From contig DBQU01000049.1 in the NCBI GenBank assembly GCA_002305765.1, forward strand, positions 68,796 through 132,795: DNA of 64,000 nt. The letters run 5' to 3'. The notes under the pieces were generated by a model. It saw only the letters and a program-made list of their open reading frames with translations. It had not been told where the DNA came from and ran no database searches. This DNA comes from Deltaproteobacteria bacterium UBA1386. GTDB taxonomy: Bacteria; Desulfobacterota; Syntrophorhabdia; Syntrophorhabdales; Syntrophorhabdaceae. Position numbers and translations under genes: made by a program. Shown piece by piece: positions 9,437 through 18,703 of the stretch; positions within the stretch are counted from its first letter, which is position 1, and the number at the start of each line of letters is the position of its first letter.

Positions 9437-9922
9437 TCAGGAGGCAGGCGGCTCGAAAAGAGCCCGTATCTCAGGAGAGACTCCCCTGAAGTCGAGGTGC
9501 CTGGCGAGCTCTTCCAGGGTGAATCGGAACTCCCGGAAAGAGGCGGTGCCGCGAGCGCATATTTTGCCGCGTTCGTCTTCGATGACGCCCGAGAGGTAGT
9601 ATATCCGGCCTGTGTTCCGAAGAAGGCTTCCCGATGCGCGGTACGTCTTGCCGCATTCAACGGGTCTCTTGAATTCAACTTCGATCCTGGAGGTAGCGTA
9701 CATTCGCTTTGTCCGGGTAAAAACGGTCCACCACATGACCTCGTCGAGTATTCCCGTCACGATGCCGCCGTGAAGCATCCCGTCGTACCCCTGGAACCTG
9801 TCACCGGCCGTGAACTCGCATATCGCCCCGTCATCGGTATAGTGCAACTCCAGGCCGAGCCCACCGGTGGCAGGACCGCAGAAAAAACATTTCTTGTAAC
9901 CCGGCAAAAGTCCGTCCATCAT
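9437..9922 (-). CDS. Hotdog-fold (PaaI/DUF4442-like) thioesterase
   Basis: A 161-residue protein with the hotdog signature QGYDGMLHGGIVTGILDEVMWW, where HGG precedes the long central helix carrying the likely catalytic acid. It continues with SRIEVEFKRPVECGKTY. Members hydrolyse acyl-CoA thioesters. An N-terminal KKCFFCGP with two Cys is common in a thioesterase subfamily. The substrate is not predictable, but with the CoA-transferase elsewhere in the window it fits an acyl-CoA-rich metabolism. It sits 42 bp beyond the stop of the sensor-kinase operon on the same strand and might be cotranscribed. Confidence 0.85.
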   Translation of the reverse strand: MMDGLLPGYKKCFFCGPATGGLGLELHYTDDGAICEFTAGDRFQGYDGMLHGGIVTGILDEVMWWTVFTRTKRMYATSRIEVEFKRPVECGKTYRASGSLLRNTGRIYYLSGVIEDERGKICARGTASFREFRFTLEELARHLDFRGVSPEIRALFEPPAS

Positions 9923-9964
9923 TCATTCTCCTTCATCCATTCTCCCGGTGCGTGCCTCTGCGGC

Positions 9965-12895
9965 CTATTGTTCCCGCGGCTCCAGCACCGTCCGGACCCT
10001 GCCGGCGAGATCATACAGGGAAAACGGCTTCGCAATGAAATGGACACCTTCCTCCAGGATCCCCTTGTGGGCGATCACATCCACCGCATATCCGGACATG
10101 TACAGGCACTTAAGGTCCGGTCTTATGCCGATGATCTGTTCCGCGAGATCTCTGCCGTTCATCCCCGGCATCACCACGTCGGTCAGCAGGAGGTCTATGT
10201 CGCCGTCATACTCTCTGGCCAGGCGGAGCGCATGGACGGCTCCTTTAACCGCGAGAACCCTGTAGCCCAGTTTCTCGAGCATCGCCCTGGTGAGGTTCAA
10301 TACCGACTGCTCGTCCTCCACCACCAGGACCGTCTCGCTGCCCCCCTGCATCTTCGTTATCGCCCTGTCATCCACGGATTCCCGGACATCGGCCCCGTAG
10401 CGGGGCAGATAGATCCTGAATGTCGTGCCCCGGCCCGGTTCGCTGTATACATCGATGAAACCGCCGTTCTGCCTGACAATCCCGTACACCGTCGACAGAC
10501 CGAGGCCCGTCCCCATACCCTCTTCCTTGGTGGTGAAGAAGGGTTCGAAGATGTTGGCCAGCGTTTCCTTGTCCATGCCGCAGCCGTCGTCAGTCACTGT
10601 GAGCAGGACGTACTCACCGGGAGCGGACTCGGGGTGGGCCGCCTGAAACAGTTCATCACAGATCGCGTTAGACGTCTCGATAATGATCTTTCCCGTCTTG
10701 TTCATGGCATCGCGGGCGTTCACCGTCAGATTGGCAAGGAGCTGGTCCACCTGGGAGGGGTCCATTCTGACAAGCCACAGTCCCTGCTCCGGCCGCCACG
10801 CCAGATTGATGTTCTCGCCTATGAGCCGGCGGAGCATTCTGAGCATTCCAGCCACCGCGTCATTGAGGTTGAGAACCCTGGGGCTGACGATCTGCTTGCG
10901 GGCAAACGCCAGCAACTGGCGCGTCAGGTCCGCGGACCGTCTCCCCGCGGTAAGGATATCCTGAAGCTCCTCGCGGAGGGCCTCGCCGGGAGCCGCTTTG
11001 CCGAGCGCCATTTCTGCGTTCCCGATGATCACATTGAGCATGTTGTTGAAATCGTGGGCGACTCCACCCGCCAGCTGTCCGATGGCGTCCATCTTCCGGG
11101 CCTGAAGCAACTGGCGTTCCAGCCTCTGACGATCTTCCTCGGCCCTCTTGCGCTCGGTGATGTCAAAAAAAGCCACGATGACGCCGCCTCTCACCGATTC
11201 CGTCGCGATGACCATGGTGCGCGACGTCCCATCCTTGCACAGCACCGGGCACTCCAAGGACTCCGTGGCCGGATCCCTTGCCGTCGAGTCGGCGAGCGCC
11301 GCGCGCCATTGTGCCGCAAACCCGTCCCTGATGCTGGGGTCGGACATACAAAGGTCCCACACGCGCTCCACGGTGGGGAGGTCATCCGCGGTGTACCCCA
11401 TTACCCGCGTGAGGCTGTTGTTCACCTCCAGAACCCTTCCGTCCCGGGCTATGTTTGCCAGGGAAATGGGGGCCATGGCAAAGAGGGTGCGAAAACGCGC
11501 CTCGCTCTCCCTCAGGGAGTCTTCCGCGCGTCTCTGCTCCTCGCGGTGCTTGAGCGCGGCAAGGACCGCGCAGCCGCAGACGATGGACGCCATGGGGAAT
11601 GTCGTTCCCACGAACAGGCCGGCGTGAAAGAAGACCTGCTGCATTGTCAACCACAGGGCGGCAAGGAAGAGCGCCGTGGCGACAAGGCAGAAGGCGGTAC
11701 CCCTGAAGCGGAAGAGCAGGCTCAGTGCCGCGCCCGGAATGATGACGAGAAGGAGGACGAGACCTCTCGACCAACCGGGCTCGGCAACGAGATCGCCCGT
11801 CAGCAGATTGTCGACCACGGCGGCGTGGGTCTCTATTCCGGGAAAGGTGGGGCCGAAAGGCGTCGCCAGCCACTCGGCCATGCCCGCGGCTGAGGTGCCG
11901 ACGAGCACAACCTTTCCCCGCAGTTTCCCCGATGGAACGCCGCCGTCCATGACATCCGCCGCCGACACGTAGGCGTGGGTCCGCTTCGGGCCCCGGAACC
12001 TGACGAGCAATTGGCCGCGATCGTCGACGGCTACAGACGTTGTCCCGAAACGCAGTGACTGCAGGCTCTTCCCATCCTCTTTAAGAAGGATGCTGTCTGT
12101 CCCTTTCAGTTTCAGGACCGTCGCCAGGGCCAGGCTGGGGTAGACTTTTCCCCTGTACCGGATGAGCAGCTGCAGGCGCCTTGCCACACCGTCGCCGTCG
12201 GGACTGAAATTCAGAAAACCTGTCGCGGCGGCTTTTTCCGAGAACATGGGCAGACTGCACAGGAGACCGGCACCCTCGGGTATCCCCCGGTTCTCCTCCT
12301 GCCTCCCACCGCTGCGCAGAAAGGATGCTTTCAGCGGATGCAGAACGCATTGTTCCGAGCTGTTCCCGGAGTTGCCGAAATGGAACTGATTGCCCAGGAC
12401 AAAAGGTCCCCGTGTCAGTGTTTCCGCCAGGACGCCGTCGTTATCGCTCAGGTCCACAGGGAGACGGCCAATGGCCACTTCACGTCCGTGGAAGGCGCTG
12501 AGATCGTCAAGCACCCTTCTCGCGGACGTCCTGTCAGGTTCGGCAAAGACCATGTCGAGAGCTACGACCGCTGGCTCCGCGGCAGCTATCCTGTCGAGCA
12601 GATCGGCCAACCGGTACCGCGGCCAGGGCCATTGACCGTATCGCTTGAGCGTCCTCTCGTCAAGATCGACAATCACCACCCTGCCGCTTTCGTGATTGTC
12701 GGGGAAATGCCTGAGAAGCAGGTCGTAATTCATGAGATCGACCTGCCGGAACAGGTTGGGCATAAACGCGTAGATGGCGGCGAAGAGCAGGGTGAACAGA
12801 AATCCCCAGGCAAGGATGCGCCGGCTCCCCGACCCGCCGCCCGACATGGGCATCCTGAAATCGTCTGCTGGACGTTTACCCGATCTCATTTTCAT
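9965..12895 (-). CDS. CHASE2-PAS hybrid sensor histidine kinase with receiver
   Basis: About 976 residues. Order: TM helix near 28-48; extracytoplasmic CHASE2 domain (~50-355, with VVIVDLDERTLKRYGQWPWPR and VVALDMVFAEPD); three TM helices (~375-445); PAS (~465-585); HisKA with the phospho-accepting His in GGVAHDFNN; HATPase with N-box NLTVNARDAM and G-boxes DDGCGMD and GTGLGLSTVYG; C-terminal receiver with VVEDE and the acceptor Asp in LLTDVVMPGMNG. It would sense an envelope signal and phosphorelay internally. It is third in an apparent operon after FecR and OmpA-like genes, 25-30 bp apart. FecR/CHASE2 co-occurrence is a known arrangement. Output partner not visible. Confidence 0.93.
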   Translation of the reverse strand: MKMRSGKRPADDFRMPMSGGGSGSRRILAWGFLFTLLFAAIYAFMPNLFRQVDLMNYDLLLRHFPDNHESGRVVIVDLDERTLKRYGQWPWPRYRLADLLDRIAAAEPAVVALDMVFAEPDRTSARRVLDDLSAFHGREVAIGRLPVDLSDNDGVLAETLTRGPFVLGNQFHFGNSGNSSEQCVLHPLKASFLRSGGRQEENRGIPEGAGLLCSLPMFSEKAAATGFLNFSPDGDGVARRLQLLIRYRGKVYPSLALATVLKLKGTDSILLKEDGKSLQSLRFGTTSVAVDDRGQLLVRFRGPKRTHAYVSAADVMDGGVPSGKLRGKVVLVGTSAAGMAEWLATPFGPTFPGIETHAAVVDNLLTGDLVAEPGWSRGLVLLLVIIPGAALSLLFRFRGTAFCLVATALFLAALWLTMQQVFFHAGLFVGTTFPMASIVCGCAVLAALKHREEQRRAEDSLRESEARFRTLFAMAPISLANIARDGRVLEVNNSLTRVMGYTADDLPTVERVWDLCMSDPSIRDGFAAQWRAALADSTARDPATESLECPVLCKDGTSRTMVIATESVRGGVIVAFFDITERKRAEEDRQRLERQLLQARKMDAIGQLAGGVAHDFNNMLNVIIGNAEMALGKAAPGEALREELQDILTAGRRSADLTRQLLAFARKQIVSPRVLNLNDAVAGMLRMLRRLIGENINLAWRPEQGLWLVRMDPSQVDQLLANLTVNARDAMNKTGKIIIETSNAICDELFQAAHPESAPGEYVLLTVTDDGCGMDKETLANIFEPFFTTKEEGMGTGLGLSTVYGIVRQNGGFIDVYSEPGRGTTFRIYLPRYGADVRESVDDRAITKMQGGSETVLVVEDEQSVLNLTRAMLEKLGYRVLAVKGAVHALRLAREYDGDIDLLLTDVVMPGMNGRDLAEQIIGIRPDLKCLYMSGYAVDVIAHKGILEEGVHFIAKPFSLYDLAGRVRTVLEPREQ

Positions 12896-12923
12896 CAATG
12901 ACTTCGCCGTGCGATATCAGAAG

Positions 12924-13526
12924 CTACTTTACCGCTATCTCTACTCTCCGGTTCCTCGGTTCCGGAATGTTGTCGCCCGTCTTGATGAGAGGGTTTCCTT
13001 CACCATGCGAGGTGGCGGTGATGCTTGAAGCGGCCACACCTTTCGCCACCAGGATGTCGTAGATGGCTTTTGTCCGGTCAAGACCGAGCCTGTAATTGTA
13101 ATCATTTGTGCCGACCGTGTCCGTGTGTCCCGATATGACTATGTCGACAGAACTCCTCTTCCGGATGGTCGCGAGGACCTCGGGTACGACTGCCTTCGAT
13201 TCACGGGTCAGCTCGTCTGAATCCATCAGGAAATAGAGGATGAACCGCGCCGGCGGCAGCGGCCGGGCTGCCAGAGCATCGGAAAAAACGGAGCGGATCT
13301 CGTCGGTCGTCATGGTCTTCACCGCGCCGGGCGCTGCATTCCTGCCCGCCACGATCACCGACTGATTCGCCTCGTTAAGAACCTGCTGTCCCTGCTCGTT
13401 CGCCACGATCACCTGTCCCACATTGCCATCGGGATCAGGGATCAACACGACCGTACTTCTGGCAGCGCAACCCACCAGAAGCGCGAAAACACTCAAGACT
13501 GCAAGGAAGATAACGAGCTTGTTCAC
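12924..13526 (-). CDS. OmpA-family peptidoglycan-associated lipoprotein
   Basis: A 200-residue protein from GTG 13526 (GGGGGAAC upstream). Lipoprotein signal with lipobox LVGC. The C-terminal OmpA domain (about 95-200) shows DIVISGHTDTVGTNDYNYRLGLDRTKAIYDIL....I...SHGE and the terminal NRRVEI, which together bind diaminopimelate in peptidoglycan. The linker (VGQVIVANEQGQQVLNEANQSVIV) is typical of OmpA proteins paired with FecR and CHASE2 genes. It presumably links the cell wall to the neighbouring sensor kinase. Usual motif residues are intact. Confidence 0.9.
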   Translation of the reverse strand: MNKLVIFLAVLSVFALLVGCAARSTVVLIPDPDGNVGQVIVANEQGQQVLNEANQSVIVAGRNAAPGAVKTMTTDEIRSVFSDALAARPLPPARFILYFLMDSDELTRESKAVVPEVLATIRKRSSVDIVISGHTDTVGTNDYNYRLGLDRTKAIYDILVAKGVAASSITATSHGEGNPLIKTGDNIPEPRNRRVEIAVK

Positions 13527-13592
13527 GTTCCCCCGCCAGATAGGACGGCACATCGCCAGGGTTCACCGGGCTGCGGTTCGGAAGCTCACCCC

Positions 13593-14057
13593 TTATCCGC
13601 CCTCCGCCTTGACCAGGAACTGTGTTCCACGGATACCGATCGTGGCATCGGGAGTGTGGAACTTTACCGACTCCGGTGACTGCCTGCCTATGATGCCTGA
13701 CAGATACGAGGCGGTGCCTTTCAGGATACGGGCAACCATGGACAGCATTCCCTTTTCGGGGGCGAAGATGTATTCGTCGATGACCATTTCGCTGTTCGGC
13801 CCCAGCGACAGGACCGTATTGTCCTCGAAAATGATCCCGACGGCGCTGTCCTTCCCCGTCCGTATGGTATCCTTCTGGTAAAGCCGGTCGCCGACCTTGA
13901 GGAGAATCTTCTGGCCGGCTCGCACGACAACGATATCGCCTTTTCCTGTCCTGGCTTTCCCTATCGAAGAACCTTCTCCCATGACGAGGCACGGGGAGAG
14001 GACCGTCATCATGAGACAGAGGAGACACAGTTTTTGTATAACGTTGATGTCTCTCAT
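13593..14057 (-). CDS. Exported FecR-domain protein
   Basis: A 154-residue protein with a signal peptide (core LCLLCLMMTVLSPCLVMG). The FecR domain is visible as KGDIVVVRAGQKILLKVGDRLYQKDTIRTGKDSAVGIIFEDNTVLSLGPNSEMVIDEYIF and the later TPDATIGIRGTQFLVKA. In FecR proteins this domain sits in the periplasm. Here no membrane anchor beyond the signal is present, so it is likely a free periplasmic domain. It opens the operon FecR - OmpA-like - CHASE2 kinase. No strong Shine-Dalgarno precedes ATG 14057, which sits in a very A+T-rich leader. Confidence 0.85.
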   Translation of the reverse strand: MRDINVIQKLCLLCLMMTVLSPCLVMGEGSSIGKARTGKGDIVVVRAGQKILLKVGDRLYQKDTIRTGKDSAVGIIFEDNTVLSLGPNSEMVIDEYIFAPEKGMLSMVARILKGTASYLSGIIGRQSPESVKFHTPDATIGIRGTQFLVKAEGG

Positions 14058-14201
14058 TGTATTAATATACCGACACAACAATAAAAAATACAAGCATTTA
14101 CTTGCCGAAGCCCGGGGTTAGGAATAAAAACATGGTCTCAGATAGTGACATTCCGCTGTCACTCGGCTATTATAAGATGGGGATGGCGAAAGGGGGCATG
14201 C

Positions 14202-15128
14202 ATGTCGTACAAATTCGATTCACTATTGATCATCCTGAACAGGATAGACAGCGGGAAACGGGTCACGGCCGATTCACTCATGGAAGAGCTGGAAGTGAGC
14301 AAGCGAACCGTGCACAGGTACATCACCACTCTGCAAACAGCGAACTTCCCCATCGAGTATGACCGCGAGAGAAGGACCTACGCCTTCACCGGCGGATACA
14401 CCCTGAAGAAGCCGAACCTCTCCATCGAGGAGACCCTGGCCTTTTCCCTCGCCCGGAAGATGCTCGGCAACTTCGGCCCCGCGATGGAGAAGAGCCTGGG
14501 AAGCATCGAGGAGAAACTCGCCGTCGCGCACAAGCTGGACCTCAACCATATCGTCCTCTCGCCGGATACAGTCTCGCCCGGTACGGAGCATTACATCACG
14601 CCCATCCACCGGGCGATCATCAACCACCAGAGGATCGAGATGGCCTACAAGGGCTTTTACGCCAGAAAAGCCACCCGGAGCGAGGTCGATCCTTACTACC
14701 TTTTCTTCTCGAACGGCATCTGGTACTTCAGGGGCTATTACCACGCGGACAAGGCGGCAAGGACCTTTGCACTCGACCGCATCCAATCCCTGACCGTGCT
14801 GGACAGGCATTTTGTTCCCCCTGACCTCGCCCCGGAAGAGGAGGTGTCCGGAGGCTTCGGCGCCTTCATCGACGGCGATCCCGTCGACGTGGTCCTCAGA
14901 TTCGATGAAACCTACAGGCCCCTCATCCTGAGAAAAACCTGGCACCCAAGCCAGCGGCACCTCGAACTCCCCGACGGCCGTATCGAAATGACCTTCAGGG
15001 TGAACGGCTTCCTGGGGATCGGCAAGTGGATCCACCAATGGATCCCCCACGTCGAGGTCGTCACCCCGAAAGAACTGCGCGACGCCTTCCTGGACGAGCT
15101 CAAGAACGCCGTGGAGAAGCACGGGTAG
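14202..15128 (+). CDS. WYL-domain transcriptional regulator
   Basis: A 308-residue protein with an N-terminal winged HTH of the HTH_11/DeoR type (residues 5-60: LIILNRIDSGKRVTADSLMEELEVSKRTVHRYI) and a WYL domain from about 135 (YTPIHRAIINHQRIEMAYKGF...SEVDPYYLFFSNGIWYFRGYYH..R.FALDRIQSL), then a C-terminal WCX-like extension. WYL regulators bind nucleic-acid-like ligands and are frequent near stress and defence genes. None is adjacent here. ATG 14202 follows AAAGGGGG with proper spacing. It is transcribed divergently from the FecR operon, whose regulator it could be (inference). Confidence 0.9.
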   Translation: MSYKFDSLLIILNRIDSGKRVTADSLMEELEVSKRTVHRYITTLQTANFPIEYDRERRTYAFTGGYTLKKPNLSIEETLAFSLARKMLGNFGPAMEKSLGSIEEKLAVAHKLDLNHIVLSPDTVSPGTEHYITPIHRAIINHQRIEMAYKGFYARKATRSEVDPYYLFFSNGIWYFRGYYHADKAARTFALDRIQSLTVLDRHFVPPDLAPEEEVSGGFGAFIDGDPVDVVLRFDETYRPLILRKTWHPSQRHLELPDGRIEMTFRVNGFLGIGKWIHQWIPHVEVVTPKELRDAFLDELKNAVEKHG

Positions 15129-15229
15129 AAATAATACACGCCTCGCAGCGCCCTTCTCTTGGTCCTCTCCCTTCTGACACACTGCTGTCACACCACATCA
15201 TTAAATTATAAGCAAGAGGGGTGATGGTC

Positions 15230-15391
15230 ATGATCGATGCGGGGAGATGTGATGGTGGTGAGGGCGTTGCGTGTGACTGGTGCGGGAAGGAGGAAGCCGT
15301 GGGCGTATTCTTTGTGCCGGGCAGGGGCGTGCTCAGTCTTTGCGCTCACTGCCGGGTATTCCTCGTGGCTGTCCTCATAGACGTCGCTTGA
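15230..15391 (+). CDS. Small double-CxxC protein
   Basis: A 53-residue frame starting at ATG 15230 (AAGAGGGG upstream; GTG 15221 and ATG 15224 are alternatives). It contains CDWCGKEEAVGVF near residue 16 and CAHC near residue 40, two CxxC knuckles about 20 residues apart that would suit a zinc ribbon or rubredoxin-like site. The tail is hydrophobic (RVFLVAVLIDVA). No family recognised. It is short, but the ribosome site and paired Cys motifs favour a real gene. Confidence 0.55.
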   Translation: MIDAGRCDGGEGVACDWCGKEEAVGVFFVPGRGVLSLCAHCRVFLVAVLIDVA

Positions 15392-15429
15392 CGACGGAAA
15401 GGACTTTCCGTGGTTGGGAGGTGAACAAC

Positions 15430-15693
15430 ATGAAGTCGGCTCGCGGCAGGCTGTGGAGGGCGTGCCTGATAGCGTCGGTGATCCTTGGTGGGTCCACCGC
15501 TGCGGGATCCGCAGGGGAAACGACCAAGATATACGACAGGAACTGGAACATCAAGGGCTATATCCGGGACGACGGAGGAACGACAAAGAAGATCTATGAC
15601 AAAAATCGGAACCTTCAGGGCTACATCAAGGAGGACCGTATCTACGACAGGAACTGGGGCCGCAAAGGAACGCTCCGGGACCCCAACCGATGA
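15430..15693 (+). CDS. Small exported repeat protein
   Basis: An 87-residue protein with a signal peptide (residues 1-29). The mature part is three near-identical units: KIYDRNWNIKGYIRDD, KIYDKNRNLQGYIKED and RIYDRNWGRKGTLRD. The pattern IYD.N....GYI is seen in small exported proteins of Desulfobacterota-like genomes. It may adopt short beta-hairpins, like YD-type repeats. GGGAGG precedes ATG 15430. Function unknown. Confidence 0.75.
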   Translation: MKSARGRLWRACLIASVILGGSTAAGSAGETTKIYDRNWNIKGYIRDDGGTTKKIYDKNRNLQGYIKEDRIYDRNWGRKGTLRDPNR

Positions 15694-15745
15694 AGACCTT
15701 GCATAGACACTGGTGCATGGATAACCCGCGAGGCTCCGATCCGTC

Positions 15746-16657
15746 TCAAGGGACCGGGGCCTTCGGGGCGGGATCGTTCGATCTCAACGGTGGGAACTTA
15801 ACGATATCAACCGTCATAGAGGCCACGGTGATCTCCGTCTCTTCGCCAAAGGACGTGAGGAGTTCTCTGTGGATCTGTCCTTTTATCGATCTGCGCTCCC
15901 TCGCTTCAACGATGTAGCGCAATGTCAGCTCGACCCAGTTGTCCGTCATGGCAATGTAGACGGCTGGCTCGACAGGAACGGCGGGGAGTGAGGGATACTT
16001 TTTTGCCATCTCCTCGAATTCCGCTCTCGCTTCGGCATGGAACCCCAGCGTCAGCTCCTGCCCCTTCGCGAGTATGATCTCAACGGCACGGGGCCAGTTC
16101 GTATCATAGGTGACGGGGACCATTATCTCGTCCCAGAGGTATCGCGAATACTGGGTGTAGTTGAAGACAGGGTCGGAGAAGACCACCCGGTTGGCGAGGC
16201 TCACTATCCTGCCCGTGTACTGGTCAGCTTTCACCCATTCGCCTATCTCCATGACGGTCGTTCGCAACAGGCTGATGTCGAGAACGTCACCGACGACATT
16301 GCCTATCCGTATCCTGTCGCCGATCCTGAATATGCTCCCGGTGATTATGTTCAGGTAGCCAGCGAAGGAGCCTATCACCTCCTGTGAGGCAAAGGCCACG
16401 CCGGCCCCCAGGATACCCAGAACGGTGCCGAAGTTGCTGCCCAGCTCAAAGACAACCACGAGAATGATCACGACGGCCGTAATGTAGGTGATCTTGCGGA
16501 CGAGCACACCCAATGTCTGCATTTCAGAGCCGTCTTTAACGCGTTTTCTCAGCAGTCTCGCGGCAACGCGGCTGACGACAACGGCGAGGCAGGCGATGAT
16601 GATCGAAATGGCCAGCTTCTGCAGTATCTCAAGGTAGAGCGGTGGAATCTGCGGCAC
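15746..16657 (-). CDS. MscS-family mechanosensitive channel
   Basis: A 303-residue protein with three N-terminal TM helices. The pore helix is visible as GTVLGILGAGVAFASQEVIGSFAGYLNIITGSIFRIGDRIRI, the glycine/alanine-packed TM3 plus start of the beta domain found in MscS. The cytosolic alpha/beta vestibule follows. It would act as an osmotic emergency valve in the inner membrane. Length is close to the small MscS class. GTG 16657 has GGGAGG six bases upstream and is preferred to TTG 16663. It lies convergent to the small exported repeat gene. Confidence 0.9.
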   Translation of the reverse strand: MPQIPPLYLEILQKLAISIIIACLAVVVSRVAARLLRKRVKDGSEMQTLGVLVRKITYITAVVIILVVVFELGSNFGTVLGILGAGVAFASQEVIGSFAGYLNIITGSIFRIGDRIRIGNVVGDVLDISLLRTTVMEIGEWVKADQYTGRIVSLANRVVFSDPVFNYTQYSRYLWDEIMVPVTYDTNWPRAVEIILAKGQELTLGFHAEARAEFEEMAKKYPSLPAVPVEPAVYIAMTDNWVELTLRYIVEARERRSIKGQIHRELLTSFGEETEITVASMTVDIVKFPPLRSNDPAPKAPVP

Positions 16658-16818
16658 GATCAACCTCCCTGAGGTCTCAAATCCTTCGATCCATTTGCCC
16701 GGCTGGCTTCTCTTTCAGCCGACGCCTTTTCAATTCTCCTGTAATGTCAAATAATTTGCAAGATATTATCGGAAATATGTCCCGGACACAGGGCCTGGTG
16801 AGAACCGGCATCCCCGCC

Positions 16819-17886
16819 TCAGACCCTCAGACCCGATGCCGCCTCGAAGATAAGGGCCTCATCGGGATGAAAGGCCATGTGTGCCCAGTCGCCTGGCGCA
16901 AGCTCCTCCTGCGCCTCGGCCATACCCCTCAGGACCGCCGGGCCCCATGCCACATCCGCCCAGTGAAAGGGACCGGCGGGCTCGACGAGCAGGACACTGA
17001 CCGCTATCCCCTCACCATTCACCCTTTTCGATATGGAGATGTCCTCCGGCCTCACGCCGATCAGGACATGTTCCTCTTCCGGCGTCCTTTTCACCGCGGG
17101 AGACAGGATGAGGCCGTTGCACTCGACCGTGAGCGGCTCCCTCCGTCTCACAACAGCGGCGATGAAGTTCATCGAAGGGCTGCCCATGAACCCGGCCACG
17201 AAGGTGTTGGCCGGGTCCGAATACACCTCCCGGGGCGTCCCAACCTGGCGGATGTCGCCGCGGTCCAGCACCGCAATCCTGTCTGAGAGACTGAGCGCCT
17301 CGGCCTGGTCATGCGTGACGTAGACGGTCGTCGTTCCCAGCTGCTTGTGCAGTCTCTTCAGCTCTCCCCTGGTTTCCAGCCTCAGGCGGGCATCGAGATT
17401 GGAGAGGGGCTCATCCATCAGGAAGACCTTCGGCGACCTGACGAGGGCTCTCCCCAGGGCGACGCGCTGCCTCTGTCCACCCGAAAGCTCCCGGGGTTTT
17501 CGTTCAAGAAGCTCCGCGAGACCCAGCATCGACGCGGCCCGCGTTACCTCCGCTTCTATCCGGGACCGTTCGTATTTCCGCATCCGGAGGGGGAACGCCA
17601 TGTTGTCGTAGACGGTCATGTGTGGATAGAGCGCGTAGCTCTGAAAGACCATGGCCACGTCGCGCTCCCGCGGGGAAAGGTCCGTCACCGGAACGTCGTC
17701 GAAATAGACCGCGCCGCTGCTGACACTCTCGAGCCCCGCAAGCACGTTCAATATCGTCGACTTCCCGCATCCGCTCGGTCCCACGAAGGTGAAGAACTCC
17801 CCGTCGTGGATGGAAAGGTCCATGCCCCTTATGACTGTTACGTTCCCGAACATTTTCTGCACATTTTCAAGCCGTATCGCTGCCAT
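16819..17886 (-). CDS. Sugar-type ABC importer ATPase (MalK/UgpC-like)
   Basis: A 355-residue ATPase: Walker A GPSGCGKST, Q-loop FQSYALYPHMTV, signature LSGGQRQRVALGRAL, Walker B VFLMDEPLSNLDA, switch His in YVTHDQAEA. The C-terminal ~120 residues form the MalK-type regulatory OB/TOBE region (GVRPEDISISK). It energises import by the two permeases encoded just upstream. Start ATG 17886 overlaps the region of the permease stop by a 4-bp gap. Last gene of the four-gene operon. Confidence 0.93.
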   Translation of the reverse strand: MAAIRLENVQKMFGNVTVIRGMDLSIHDGEFFTFVGPSGCGKSTILNVLAGLESVSSGAVYFDDVPVTDLSPRERDVAMVFQSYALYPHMTVYDNMAFPLRMRKYERSRIEAEVTRAASMLGLAELLERKPRELSGGQRQRVALGRALVRSPKVFLMDEPLSNLDARLRLETRGELKRLHKQLGTTTVYVTHDQAEALSLSDRIAVLDRGDIRQVGTPREVYSDPANTFVAGFMGSPSMNFIAAVVRRREPLTVECNGLILSPAVKRTPEEEHVLIGVRPEDISISKRVNGEGIAVSVLLVEPAGPFHWADVAWGPAVLRGMAEAQEELAPGDWAHMAFHPDEALIFEAASGLRV

Positions 17887-17890
17887 GGCC

Positions 17891-18703
17891 TTACCCTTTA
17901 ACAGCCCCTCCCGTGAGCCCTTCGATGATCCTCCTCTGGAAGACGAGAACGAGCACAACCAGAGGGGCGGTCACTATGACGGACGCGGCGGCTATTTCCC
18001 CCCATGGGATCTCGTAGAGACCGGGAAAGAGCGCGATCGCGACAGGGATGGTTCGGGAGGCCTCCGTCGACGTGAAGGTCAGCGCGTAGAGAAACTCGTT
18101 CCATGAAAAGATGAACACCAGGATGGCAGTTGCGAAGAATCCCGGCGCCGCGAGGGGCAGAACGATCCTGACGAAGGATTGAAAGACCGTGCACCCGTCC
18201 ACCCTGGAGGCGCGATATATCTCATCGGGAAGCTCCCTGAAGAAGCTCGTCAGGATCCAGATCGAAAGGGGAAGGGAAAACGTGGTGTAAGTAATGACAA
18301 GGGCCAGCCATGTATCCCGAAGGCTCATGGCCCTGATCACCAGGTACAGGGGGCTTACGGTGGCTATGGGCGGGAACATGGATATGGAGAGGACAAAACC
18401 GAGAATAAGGGCCTTATACCGGATCTCAAGCTTGGCGAGCCCGAAGGAGCACAGGGAACCGACGGCAAGGGCCAGAATGGTGGTGCACGATGCCACGAGC
18501 GCGCTGTTCGCGATGATCCTGAGGAACATCCTCCCTTTGAATATGGCGATGTAATGGGCCAGGCTGGGCGCTTCGGGAAGAAGCGGTGGTATCCGCGTCA
18601 GTTCGTAATCCATCTTCAGGCTCGTCAGGAATTGCCATACCAGCGGTGCAACTGAGTAAGAAACAACGACAAGTGCCGCGAGATAGAGCATGCCTTTTCT
18701 CAT
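17891..18703 (-). CDS. Sugar-type ABC permease (MalG-like)
   Basis: A 270-residue inner-membrane protein with about six TM helices. The ATPase-coupling EAA loop is present as SFFRELPDEIYRASRVDGCTVFQSFVRIVLPLAAPG. It pairs with the MalF-like subunit whose stop overlaps its ATG (ATGA at 18700). Typical CUT1-family length and topology. Confidence 0.93.
   Translation of the reverse strand: MRKGMLYLAALVVVSYSVAPLVWQFLTSLKMDYELTRIPPLLPEAPSLAHYIAIFKGRMFLRIIANSALVASCTTILALAVGSLCSFGLAKLEIRYKALILGFVLSISMFPPIATVSPLYLVIRAMSLRDTWLALVITYTTFSLPLSIWILTSFFRELPDEIYRASRVDGCTVFQSFVRIVLPLAAPGFFATAILVFIFSWNEFLYALTFTSTEASRTIPVAIALFPGLYEIPWGEIAAASVIVTAPLVVLVLVFQRRIIEGLTGGAVKG

Noticed and set aside
9497..11893. A 798-codon open frame on the plus strand
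   Set aside because: It lies antisense to the hybrid kinase and thioesterase genes, has no ribosome site, and its amino-acid text shows no domain. It is a codon-bias shadow.
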